A DNA stretch of 6,531 nt from CAG-882 sp050874385 (GCA_050874385.1 JBNMKO010000141.1:1-6531), one strand, 5' to 3'. Positions 1 to 6,103 are shown, numbered from the stretch's first letter. Notes: generated from the sequence alone by a model not told the origin. A program made the numbers and translations.

Positions 1-1157
1 ATGCTGTGTATATCGGAGGTGAAGCCTTCGGACTCAGGGCAAAGGCAAAGAATTTTACGATAGATGAGATGGCAGAGGGTGTAAAATTTGCACACGAACA
101 CAATGTGAAGGTGTATGTCACAGCCAATATTCTTGCGCATAACAGGGACTTAGATGGTGCGAGGGAATATTTTAAGGAGCTCGGTCAAAAGGTTCACCCG
201 GATGCGCTTATAATCTCTGACCCGGCTATTTTCACGATAGCGCAGGAGGTTCTGCCTGATATGGAGCTTCATGTGAGCACGCAGGCCAACAATACCAACT
301 ACGGAACGTACAATTTCTGGCATAAGCTTGGAGCTAAGAGGGTTGTGACCGCTCGTGAGCTTTCGCTTGCCGAGATAAAGGAAATCCGCGAGCATATCCC
401 GGATGACCTCGAGATTGAGACTTTTGTGCATGGAGCAATGTGCATTTCATACTCGGGAAGATGTCTTCTCAGCAGTTTTCTCACAGGCAGGGATGCCAAT
501 CAGGGCGAGTGTACGCACCCATGCCGCTGGAAATATGCGGTTGTCGAGGAGACAAGACCGGGCGAGTACATGCCTGTGTATGAGAATGAGAGAGGGACAT
601 ACATTTTTAATTCCAAGGATTTGTGCATGATAGAGCACATTCCGGAGATGATTGACGCAGGCATAGACAGCCTCAAGGTCGAGGGAAGAATGAAGACCGC
701 TCTGTATGTCGCCACGGTTGCGAGAACCTACAGAATGGCTCTCGACGATTATGCGAAGTCTGAGGAGCTTTACAGAAGCAGAATTCCTGTATATAAGGAA
801 GAGATTGCAAAGTGTACCTACAGACAGTACACAACCGGTTTCTTCTTTGGAAAGCCTGACCACAACACCCAGATATACGACTCCAACGTGTATATGAGGG
901 AGTACACATACCTTGGAATTGTCGGCGACAAAAATGCCGAGGGAATGTATGCGATAGAGCAGAGAAACAAGTTCTCGGTCGGCGAGGAGATTGAGGTTAT
1001 GAAGCCGGACGGAAGGAATATAGAAGTGAAGGTACGCGCCATTAAGGATGCAGATGGCAATGAGCGCGAGAGCGCACCTCATCCTAAGGAGCTTTTGTAC
1101 ATTGACCTTGGAACCGAGCTTGACAAATATGATATATTGAGACGCAAAGAGGACTAA
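1..1157 (+). CDS. Peptidase U32 family protein, probable tRNA uridine-34 hydroxylation protein (TrhP/YrrO-like), 5'-truncated
   Basis: The reading frame is already open at the left edge (first full codon at 3, reading AVYIGGEAFGL), so the N-terminus is missing. The GTG at 6 is an internal Val codon, not a start. Numbering from that Val, the U32 family signature lies at about 138-155 (E-T-F-V-H-G-A-M-C...G-R-C-L-L-S). It carries Cys146 and Cys153, followed by Cys169 and Cys173 in an ECTHPCRW stretch, a four-cysteine set consistent with a metal or Fe-S site. The SKDLC (203-207) and SLKVEGRMK (222-230) motifs are typical of the YegQ/YrrO branch, and residues from about 300 resemble the U32 C-terminal beta-barrel domain. 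Known members of this branch (TrhP) help make 5-hydroxyuridine at the tRNA wobble position. The 'peptidase' name is historical; collagenase-type activity is claimed for a few relatives. Branch assignment is inference; family membership is firm. Confidence 0.9.
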   Translation, partial: AVYIGGEAFGLRAKAKNFTIDEMAEGVKFAHEHNVKVYVTANILAHNRDLDGAREYFKELGQKVHPDALIISDPAIFTIAQEVLPDMELHVSTQANNTNYGTYNFWHKLGAKRVVTARELSLAEIKEIREHIPDDLEIETFVHGAMCISYSGRCLLSSFLTGRDANQGECTHPCRWKYAVVEETRPGEYMPVYENERGTYIFNSKDLCMIEHIPEMIDAGIDSLKVEGRMKTALYVATVARTYRMALDDYAKSEELYRSRIPVYKEEIAKCTYRQYTTGFFFGKPDHNTQIYDSNVYMREYTYLGIVGDKNAEGMYAIEQRNKFSVGEEIEVMKPDGRNIEVKVRAIKDADGNERESAPHPKELLYIDLGTELDKYDILRRKED

Positions 1158-1164
1158 ATATGCT

Positions 1165-1198
1165 GCCGGTATGCCGCTATGGTATGCCGGCTTTTTTT
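1165..1198 (+). terminator. Intrinsic terminator after the U32 gene
   Basis: An 11-bp stem (1165-1175 with 1181-1191, including two G-T wobbles) closes a 5-nt loop GCTAT and is followed directly by seven T residues (1192-1198). It begins seven bases past the U32 stop codon. This is a textbook Rho-independent terminator and separates the U32 transcript from sigK. Confidence 0.93.
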
Positions 1199-1209
1199 AA
1201 TGGGGTCAT

Positions 1210-1238
1210 GCACACGCAGTCTGTCCTTTACATAGAAT
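1210..1238 (+). promoter_or_regulatory. Candidate SigE-type mother-cell promoter of sigK
   Basis: CATAGAAT at 1231-1238 differs by one base from the B. subtilis SigE -10 consensus CATACAAT. It would start transcription near 1245, just ahead of the sigK ribosome site. At the 14-bp spacing the -35 region (GCACACG, 1210-1216) fits the consensus poorly, so an activator would be needed. An alternative SigA reading exists (TTTACA at 1227-1232, 17 bp, TTAAAT at 1250-1255), but it leaves a leader of only about 12 nt. In B. subtilis sigK is transcribed by SigE with SpoIIID, which favours the first reading. Confidence 0.4.
1219..1228 (-). promoter_or_regulatory. Candidate SpoIIID binding site
   Basis: Read on the minus strand this is AAGGACAGAC, a match at every position to the SpoIIID consensus WWRRACARNY. 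It lies between the weak -35 and the SigE-like -10 upstream of sigK, and SpoIIID is a known activator of sigK in Bacillus. The consensus is degenerate: with equal base frequencies, about one chance match in 18 is expected in a gap of this size counting both strands. Confidence 0.4.
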
Positions 1239-1258
1239 GATAGTAATCCTTAAATGGC

Positions 1259-1263
1259 AGGGA
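1259..1263 (+). promoter_or_regulatory. Shine-Dalgarno site of sigK
   Basis: AGGGA lies 10 bases before the ATG at 1274. Upstream in the same frame there is a stop (TAA at 1244-1246) and no other start codon between it and the ATG. The start is therefore fixed and no longer N-terminus is possible. Confidence 0.6.
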
Positions 1264-1273
1264 TGGTTGCGGG

Positions 1274-1897
1274 ATGAAGGCATTTGACAGACCACTGACG
1301 GCGGCTCAGGAGAAATTTTATCTTGAGCTTTTTCATGGAGGCGACAAAAAGGCCAAGGAAATTCTTATAGAAAAAAATCTGAGACTTGTTGTTCACATGG
1401 TAAAAAAATATTCATGCAGTGAGTACGAGCTTGAGGACATGATTTCCATTGGGACAATAGGGCTTATAAAGGCGATAGACAGCTTTGATGAGAAGAAGGG
1501 CAGCAGGCTTGTGACTTATGCGGCGAAGTGTATAGACAATGAACTTCTTATGATGTTTCGCAGTGAAAAAAAGCGCTCGAGGGAGGTTTCGCTTAATGAG
1601 CCTCTTGGCACAGACAAGGAGGGCAATAAGATATGTTTTCAGGATGTCACGTTCTCGGAGGATGAGGATGTGGTTGATAGGCTTCAAAATAATGCTGATA
1701 TTATTAGACTCAGAGAGGCGTTCAAGAGCAGGCTGTCCGACAGGGAACAGCAGATTATAGTGTACAGATATGGGTTGTATGGCAACAGACCGCGCACCCA
1801 GAGGGAGCTCGCGGCTGAGTATGGAATAAGCAGAAGCTATGTGAGCAGAATAGAGAAAAAGGCGCTTGAGCGTATGAGAGAGGTCTTTGAAGAATAA
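1274..1897 (+). CDS. sigK: RNA polymerase sporulation sigma factor SigK, lacking a pro-sequence
   Basis: This is a 207-residue sigma-70 family protein. Region 2 spans about 25-100: EKNLRLVVHMVKK, then the core-binding DMISIGTIGLIKAI at 55-68 and the -10-recognition stretch TYAAKCIDNELLMMFR. The linker LGTDKEGN...DVTFSEDEDVVD is characteristic of SigK. Region 4 spans about 153-205, with a helix-turn-helix TQRELAAEYGISRSYVSRIE at 175-194. From memory, the resemblance to B. subtilis SigK is strong from its PLSSSEEKKYLEL segment onward. SigK directs late mother-cell transcription during sporulation (coat, spore release). The B. subtilis protein carries a 20-residue inhibitory pro-peptide; here translation starts at the mature-like N-terminus. 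The gene is continuous, with no skin-like insertion. SigE, the closest alternative, is less likely because its pro-region and usual spoIIGA/sigG neighbours are absent. Confidence 0.82.
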   Translation: MKAFDRPLTAAQEKFYLELFHGGDKKAKEILIEKNLRLVVHMVKKYSCSEYELEDMISIGTIGLIKAIDSFDEKKGSRLVTYAAKCIDNELLMMFRSEKKRSREVSLNEPLGTDKEGNKICFQDVTFSEDEDVVDRLQNNADIIRLREAFKSRLSDREQQIIVYRYGLYGNRPRTQRELAAEYGISRSYVSRIEKKALERMREVFEE

Positions 1898-1901
1898 AGT
1901 G

Positions 1902-1930
1902 TTGCTCTTGTTTGCGTAAAATGCTATAAT
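1902..1930 (+). promoter_or_regulatory. Strong SigA-type promoter of the glycan operon
   Basis: TTGCTC (1902-1907), a spacer of exactly 17 bp and TATAAT (1925-1930), preceded by TG at 1922-1923 as an extended -10. Transcription should start at about 1937. The -35 begins only five bases after the sigK stop codon and no terminator lies between. The operon can therefore be driven by its own housekeeping promoter and also by read-through from sigK. Confidence 0.85.
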
Positions 1931-1937
1931 AAATAGA

Positions 1938-2033
1938 ATAGTGTGCAAAATACATCTAGGACATAAAATTACATTGTCTGGGATATATCGCGATTTCACA
2001 CAATAAAGACGTTAAAGAGCAGACGTTTTCATT
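1938..2033 (+). promoter_or_regulatory. Structured 5' leader of the glycan operon (two predicted hairpins)
   Basis: Hand pairing gives a long imperfect hairpin. An outer stem (1938-1945 with 1997-2004, one mismatch) leads through an internal loop to an inner stem (1950-1963 with 1975-1988, two mismatches and two wobbles) around an 11-nt loop. A second 8-bp hairpin (2006-2013 with 2022-2029, two wobbles) follows. Neither is trailed by a T-tract, so it is not a simple attenuator. The outer stem begins at the predicted transcript 5' end. The region is AT-rich, so some pairing is expected by chance. I recognise no known riboswitch class. Confidence 0.35.
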
Positions 2034-2060
2034 ACTATTTATGTCGATAAAAGTTGGCAT

Positions 2061-2065
2061 GGGAG
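2061..2065 (+). promoter_or_regulatory. Shine-Dalgarno site setting the GT26 start
   Basis: GGGAG sits six bases before ATG 2072. The in-frame TTG at 2054 lies upstream of this site and has no ribosome site of its own, so ATG 2072 is preferred. Confidence 0.65.
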
Positions 2066-2071
2066 ATTAAC

Positions 2072-2839
2072 ATGAGTTTTAAACAGCCGGAATACTGCAG
2101 CGTATTGGGAGTTCATGTGACAGTGGGTGATATGGACTCGATAAAGAAGTGTGTGCTTGACAACATTGAGGAGCTGCGTGGAAAGTATATATGTGTTTCA
2201 AATGTTCATACAACTGTGACTGCGTATGAAAACCGCAATTACAGGAAGGTTCAGAATGGTGCGGCTATGGTATTTCCGGATGGAGGGCCGCTAAGTATTG
2301 TGTGCAGGCTTATGGGATATAAGAATGCCAGCCGTGTCACGGGGCCGGATTTTATGGGGGAGATGTTCAAGGAGAAGGGGGTGCGCCAGTTTTTTTACGG
2401 CAGCACACCTGAGACACTGGACAAGCTAAGAGAGATACTTGAGAAGGAACATCCCGATATAGAGATATGCGGCATGTACTCGCCGCCATTTAGAACATTG
2501 TCCGCCGAGGAGGACGAGGAGATTGTCAACATGATAAATGAGTCGAAGCCGGATATCGTGTGGATTGGTCTTGGCGCGCCGAAGCAGGAGAACTGGATGG
2601 CGAAGCATGAGGGAAAGATAAACGCTGTCATGGTCGGCGTGGGTGCGGGATTTGACTATTTTGCCGGGAATATAAAGCGCGCTCCGATGATAATGCAGAA
2701 GCTTTCGCTAGAGTGGCTCTACAGGCTGGTGCAGGAGCCTAAGAGACTGTACAAGCGCTATTTTTCCACGAATACTGTGTTTTTGATAGCATGTTATAGA
2801 CTGTGGAAGCAGTCACGCAAAATTAAGAAGAGAAGATAA
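2072..2839 (+). CDS. WecG/TagA/CpsF family (GT26) glycosyltransferase
   Basis: A 255-residue protein, the usual length for the family. GT26 enzymes transfer a sugar (ManNAc or ManNAcA in the characterised TagA and WecG) to an undecaprenyl-diphosphate-linked GlcNAc or similar acceptor at the inner face of the membrane, an early step in surface glycan assembly. Diagnostic motifs: ICVSNVHTT (40-48), FPDGGP (68-73) with Asp70 likely corresponding to the catalytic Asp of TagA, RVTGPDFM (88-95), IGLGAPKQE (165-173), GVGAGFDYFAGNIKRAP (189-205) and LEWLYRLVQEPKRLYKRY (213-230). The C-terminal arm (231-255) is hydrophobic then strongly basic (KIKKRR), fitting peripheral membrane attachment. It is the first gene of the operon; its stop overlaps the ribosome site of the next gene. 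The sugar transferred cannot be read from sequence, so I give no gene symbol. Confidence 0.93.
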   Translation: MSFKQPEYCSVLGVHVTVGDMDSIKKCVLDNIEELRGKYICVSNVHTTVTAYENRNYRKVQNGAAMVFPDGGPLSIVCRLMGYKNASRVTGPDFMGEMFKEKGVRQFFYGSTPETLDKLREILEKEHPDIEICGMYSPPFRTLSAEEDEEIVNMINESKPDIVWIGLGAPKQENWMAKHEGKINAVMVGVGAGFDYFAGNIKRAPMIMQKLSLEWLYRLVQEPKRLYKRYFSTNTVFLIACYRLWKQSRKIKKRR

Positions 2840-2848
2840 GGAAGTTAC

Positions 2849-4084
2849 ATGAATAGTGTTAAGAAATTTACAGGATGGGCATATCGCAACAACGATATCT
2901 TCTATTATTTTTCATTTTTGAGCCTTGTTTTTGCAAAATCACTTGGATTTTATTCGGGCGATACGGAATACAGGATAATCATGGCGTTTTCAATGCTGTG
3001 CTTAGGATTAAAGATTATCTTTACCAAGTACTCAGTTAAAGAAATGATTGTGATGGCTGTTCTGGCATTGTATGCGGTGATTATTTACCTTAAAACAGGT
3101 TACATTACATTTACGATTACCGTTGTGACACTTCTCGGAGCAAAGGATATTGACGTACATGATTTACTAAAAAAAGTGCTTTTTGTGAGACTTATATGTA
3201 TGACGGTGCTTGTGAGCGCGAGCGTGGCGGGGATTGTGAGCAATTATGTCAAAGACCAGTATGAAGATGGACTTACATACTCATACGGCTTTCAGAACCC
3301 AAATGACTTCATGGTGAATGTTTTTATCAATGTGGCACTTATATTCTATCTCAACTACAAAAAGCTGAATATATTGTATTTTGCGCTCTCAGCGTATGCT
3401 TTCTATGCGGTATTCTGCGTGACAAAGAGCATGACGGGGATGATGCTTGGCGTATTTTTGCTGGTTGTGTTCCTGTGCCTCAAGCTGTTTGACAAGCTTG
3501 GCGCTTTTGGGCAGAAGTTAAAGAAAGTTATAAGCGCGCTGGTGGTGCCGACGAGCCTTTGGTGCTTTATAGGGACGTTTATCGTGTCTGTGGTGTTCGA
3601 TGCGAACAACAAGATTATGTTCACGCTTGACCAGCTTGTGTCAGGGCGATTAAAGATACAGCACCAGTACTGGCTCAATTATGGGTTCTCGCTGTTTGGA
3701 AAGGATATCAGCAGGGGCGCGGCAAGATGGGACGGAGTGCAGATAAACAACGGTTTTCTTGACAGCAATTACTGGTGTTCGTTCTACAAATATGGCTTTG
3801 TCTCGGTTATGATTTTTATCACATTTCTGATTGTGGCATCGCTGTATTTTCACAAGAAGAAAAATTACAATTTAGTTATAATAATAAACACAATATGTGT
3901 ATACGGACTTATGGAGGATTTCCTTATCAGTTCCATAGTAAATCCTTTTCTGCTCTTGGCTGCCTATGCGGTTTATGAGACATTTGGGGAGAAAAATAAG
4001 TTCAAGACGACAAGTTTCATCACAGACAAGCCGCATACAGTGCATGGGATATTCAATAAGGGAAAAAAGTCAGCGGAGGGTTAG
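2849..4084 (+). CDS. Polytopic membrane protein, probable O-antigen/exopolysaccharide polymerase (Wzy-like)
   Basis: A 411-residue protein with about 11 hydrophobic segments (roughly 18-36, 42-58, 66-81, 83-97, 107-130, 153-168, 173-190, 195-213, 226-249, 316-334, 341-375) and a long hydrophilic loop at 250-315. The sequence YGFQNPNDFMVN (146-157), the loop motif SGRLKIQHQYW (265-275) and NGFLDSNYW (301-309) match the pattern of Wzy-type polymerases and ligases, in which an Arg-rich loop and a conserved Asp/Tyr region follow a helix. Such enzymes join lipid-linked repeat units on the outer face of the membrane. Primary conservation in this family is low, so the call rests on topology, these motifs and neighbours. 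A ligase attaching glycan to another carrier is the main alternative. Ribosome site AAGGAAG (2838-2844) overlaps the preceding stop. The C-terminal tail (about 380-411) is basic and soluble. Confidence 0.75.
   Translation: MNSVKKFTGWAYRNNDIFYYFSFLSLVFAKSLGFYSGDTEYRIIMAFSMLCLGLKIIFTKYSVKEMIVMAVLALYAVIIYLKTGYITFTITVVTLLGAKDIDVHDLLKKVLFVRLICMTVLVSASVAGIVSNYVKDQYEDGLTYSYGFQNPNDFMVNVFINVALIFYLNYKKLNILYFALSAYAFYAVFCVTKSMTGMMLGVFLLVVFLCLKLFDKLGAFGQKLKKVISALVVPTSLWCFIGTFIVSVVFDANNKIMFTLDQLVSGRLKIQHQYWLNYGFSLFGKDISRGAARWDGVQINNGFLDSNYWCSFYKYGFVSVMIFITFLIVASLYFHKKKNYNLVIIINTICVYGLMEDFLISSIVNPFLLLAAYAVYETFGEKNKFKTTSFITDKPHTVHGIFNKGKKSAEG
4075..4080 (+). promoter_or_regulatory. Shine-Dalgarno site setting a TTG start for the GT4 gene
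   Basis: GGAGGG lies inside the last codons of the polymerase gene, eight bases before TTG 4089. This is the best ribosome site in the operon. The in-frame ATGs upstream (3966, 4044) lie within the polymerase coding region without ribosome sites, and their translation gives no family-like sequence. Confidence 0.8.
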
Positions 4085-4088
4085 AGAT

Positions 4089-5213
4089 TTGAAGACAAAG
4101 GTTGCCATAATAACCAATGTACCGTCGCCGTACAGGGTGGATTTTTTCTATTTTTTGCAGACGCATTACGAGAATTATGACTTTTCTATAATATACTATT
4201 GCAATGACAGTATGGCGCGCCAGTGGAAAGCGGACAAGGACAGAATTGTAAATTCGCATTATGTGCCGTCTAAGACGATAAGGATTAAGAAGCGTTTTGA
4301 CGACCATTTTATCTCATTCCCGGTGGGTGTGGGAAAGCTGCTCTCCAAGCTGTCGCCGCAGGTTGTGGTTGCGATGGAGTACAGTCCGGCGATATTACAG
4401 GCGATGCACTGGTGCAGGAAAAATAAGATACCTTATGTGAGCTGGACTGATGGTACAATCAATTCGGAGAAGAATATAGGAAAGCTTCAAAAGCTTTCAA
4501 GAAAATATATATTTAAGAGGGCGGACGCGTTCATCGGGAGCAGCCATGCGGCGAGGGAGAACCAGCTTAGCTATGGAGCACCGAAGAAGCACTGCCATAT
4601 AAGTATGCTGACGGTTGATTTGGACAAATATTTTGTAGATGACAGAAAAGACTATTCTGATAGCCTGTTGTATGTCGGAAGCCTTATCGAGCGAAAGGGC
4701 GTTGACCTTCTAATCAATGCGCTTGCAAAGTGTAGTAATAAGAACATAAGGCTTATTGTTGTGGGTGATGGAAGGGAGAAGGATAACCTTGTTGAGCTCG
4801 CAAAGAAACTTGGAGTGATTGACAGAATAGACTTTAGGGGATTTCTTGAGGGAGCGGCACTCAGGGAGTGTTACCGCAGTGCGGGTGCATTTGTGCTGCC
4901 GACGAGGGAGGACTGCTTCGGGCTTGTGCTTATCGAGGCGATGTGTGCCGGACTTCCTATAATAGTGTCAAAATATTCTGACGGTGCGGCGGAGACTGTG
5001 ACTGACGGCGTGAACGGCTATATAATAGACCCATACAATGCGAATGAGTTTGCGGGCGCGATAGACAAAGTGTTTGGCGCGGATGATGACAAAAAGGTCA
5101 GGGCGCAGTTTGGCAGGGCAAGTTTTGATGCAACGGACAAGTTCAGGTTTAAAAATGTCGCGGTTGGATATCTTGAAGCCATAGAGGATGCCCTTGGTCG
5201 TGGGCATAGTTGA
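4089..5213 (+). CDS. Glycosyltransferase family 4 (GT-B fold)
   Basis: A 374-residue cytoplasmic or membrane-associated retaining glycosyltransferase that should add one sugar to the growing lipid-linked repeat. The N-terminal Rossmann domain starts at KVAIITNVPSPYRVDFF (4-20). The C-terminal domain has LLYVGSLIERKGVDLLI (193-209), LIVVGDGREKDNL (222-234), the nucleotide-sugar region PTREDCFGLVLIEAMCAGLP (271-290) and SDGAAETVTDGVNGYIID (297-314). The family E-x7-E motif appears as Asp275-x7-Glu283, with an extra Glu at 274. The start is TTG 4089, set by the GGAGGG ribosome site; it lies four bases past the polymerase stop, so translation is probably coupled. Donor and acceptor sugars cannot be predicted. 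N-terminal residues suggest a rhamnosyl/hexosyl-type GT4, but that is only an impression. Confidence 0.92.
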   Translation: MKTKVAIITNVPSPYRVDFFYFLQTHYENYDFSIIYYCNDSMARQWKADKDRIVNSHYVPSKTIRIKKRFDDHFISFPVGVGKLLSKLSPQVVVAMEYSPAILQAMHWCRKNKIPYVSWTDGTINSEKNIGKLQKLSRKYIFKRADAFIGSSHAARENQLSYGAPKKHCHISMLTVDLDKYFVDDRKDYSDSLLYVGSLIERKGVDLLINALAKCSNKNIRLIVVGDGREKDNLVELAKKLGVIDRIDFRGFLEGAALRECYRSAGAFVLPTREDCFGLVLIEAMCAGLPIIVSKYSDGAAETVTDGVNGYIIDPYNANEFAGAIDKVFGADDDKKVRAQFGRASFDATDKFRFKNVAVGYLEAIEDALGRGHS

Positions 5214-5263
5214 GACATGGCATGATGTGTTGTGATATATGAATATATGAAACGAGGAAAATA
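5214..5263 (+). other. Short intergenic gap with a tandem 8-bp repeat
   Basis: This 50-bp stretch is the only real gap inside the operon. It contains ATATATGA twice in tandem (5235-5250) and the ribosome site GAGGA (5254-5258) of the fucosyltransferase gene. I see no promoter hexamer pair and no terminator. Confidence 0.7.
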
Positions 5264-6103
5264 ATGGTTGTAGTTAAGATAGGTGACGGTCTGGGAAATC
5301 AGATGTTTAATTATGTATGCGGCTATTCTGTCGCAAAGCATGACAAAGATACACTTCTTCTGGATACATCTGAGGTGGACAATTCATCGTTTAGAAGCTA
5401 TGGGCTGGACAAGTTTAACATTGATTATACGACAAGGGAGAGCTTTGGCAATAAAAATTTTTTTCAGAAGATATACAAAAGGCTTAGACGCAATGTGAAA
5501 TATGATGTCATCATGGAGAGAAGGGACGAGAGCGTTCCTCTTGATATGTCCGTGTACAGAAAAAAGCGTCTCAGAAATAAGTATCTGCACGGGTATTTTC
5601 AAAATCTTTATTACTTTAATGAATGTCGCGATGATATCATACGGCAGTTTACACCTAGGCAGGAGCTTGGTGAAAATGTAAAAGAGCTTATTGGAAGGTT
5701 TGCCGATGAAAACTTGTGTTCGCTTCATATAAGGGGCGGGGATATAACACCGCTTTCCATAGAGTATTACAGGGCGGCTGTCGGAAGATTGGAGGCGGCA
5801 CATGGAAATGTGAAGTATGTCGTGTTCTCAAATGTGCGCGATTTTGCCGCGGATTATGTAAGACAGCTTGGGATAGATGCAAAGTTTATATGGGATTTGG
5901 GAAGCTTTACCGACATTGATGAGCTTTTCCTTATGAAGGCATGCACAAGGCATATTTTGTCGGACAGCACATTCTCAAGATGGGCGGCATTGCTTGATGA
6001 GCGCGGGGGAGATGTGATTGCACCGCCTTCGCCCGATGCTAAGAAGATTTATATGCCTGAATGGTTTGTGATTAATAATGATGGAAATGAGGATGCACTA
6101 TGA
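5264..6103 (+). CDS. Alpha-1,2-fucosyltransferase-like protein (GT11)
   Basis: A 279-residue protein, close to the usual 280-300 of bacterial GT11 enzymes. These use GDP-L-fucose to cap galactose or similar residues with alpha-1,2-fucose. Motifs in order: DGLGNQMFNYVCGYSVAK (8-25), the family N-terminal signature; YLHGYFQNLYYF (107-118); LHIRGGDI (154-161), the GDP-fucose-binding HxRRGD motif with the second Arg replaced by Gly; SIEYYRAAV (165-173); VVFSNVRDFAADYV (186-199); and DELFLMKACTRHILSDSTFSRWAALL (219-244), matching the family's 'LM..C.H.I..NSTFSWW.A.L' block. Here Asn-Ser-Thr reads Asp-Ser-Thr and the second Trp is Ala. The substitutions suggest a divergent branch; linkage or donor may differ. 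GAGGA sits five bases before the ATG. Its stop overlaps the next start (ATGA). Confidence 0.88.
   Translation: MVVVKIGDGLGNQMFNYVCGYSVAKHDKDTLLLDTSEVDNSSFRSYGLDKFNIDYTTRESFGNKNFFQKIYKRLRRNVKYDVIMERRDESVPLDMSVYRKKRLRNKYLHGYFQNLYYFNECRDDIIRQFTPRQELGENVKELIGRFADENLCSLHIRGGDITPLSIEYYRAAVGRLEAAHGNVKYVVFSNVRDFAADYVRQLGIDAKFIWDLGSFTDIDELFLMKACTRHILSDSTFSRWAALLDERGGDVIAPPSPDAKKIYMPEWFVINNDGNEDAL

Noticed and set aside
6..8. GTG at the left edge as the true start of the U32 gene
   Set aside because: The frame continues upstream to the window edge, and the family has further conserved sequence before this point (the Val belongs to an AVYIGGEAFG motif).
447..1082. Long minus-strand open frame of 211 codons within the U32 gene
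   Set aside because: Antisense shadow of a well-supported coding gene; no family-like sequence and no ribosome site.
1936..1969. SigE- or SigK-type promoter in the glycan operon leader (GAATAGT and CATAAAAT)
   Set aside because: Each box is close to consensus, but they are 19 bp apart instead of 14-15, and no SigK -35 sits at the correct distance from CATAAAATT.
1987..1994. ATCGCGAT palindrome as an operator
   Set aside because: Only 8 bp, flanks do not extend the symmetry, and it lies some 50 bases downstream of the predicted start; too weak alone.
1412..1999. Minus-strand open frame of 195 codons opposite sigK
   Set aside because: It mirrors sigK codons and runs through the operon promoter; the translation has no recognisable domain.
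2041..2070. Nine-codon mini-ORF (MSIKVGMGD) ending one base before the GT26 ATG
   Set aside because: Suggestive of a leader peptide, but there is no ribosome site before its ATG and the peptide shows no regulatory codon run.
1898..2071. A skin-type recombination element or attachment site next to sigK
   Set aside because: sigK is uninterrupted and there is no recombinase gene or paired repeat in the window.
3966..4088. N-terminal extension of the GT4 protein from ATG 3966 or 4044
   Set aside because: It overlaps the polymerase coding region out of frame, lacks ribosome sites and gives non-family sequence; TTG 4089 has GGAGGG eight bases ahead.
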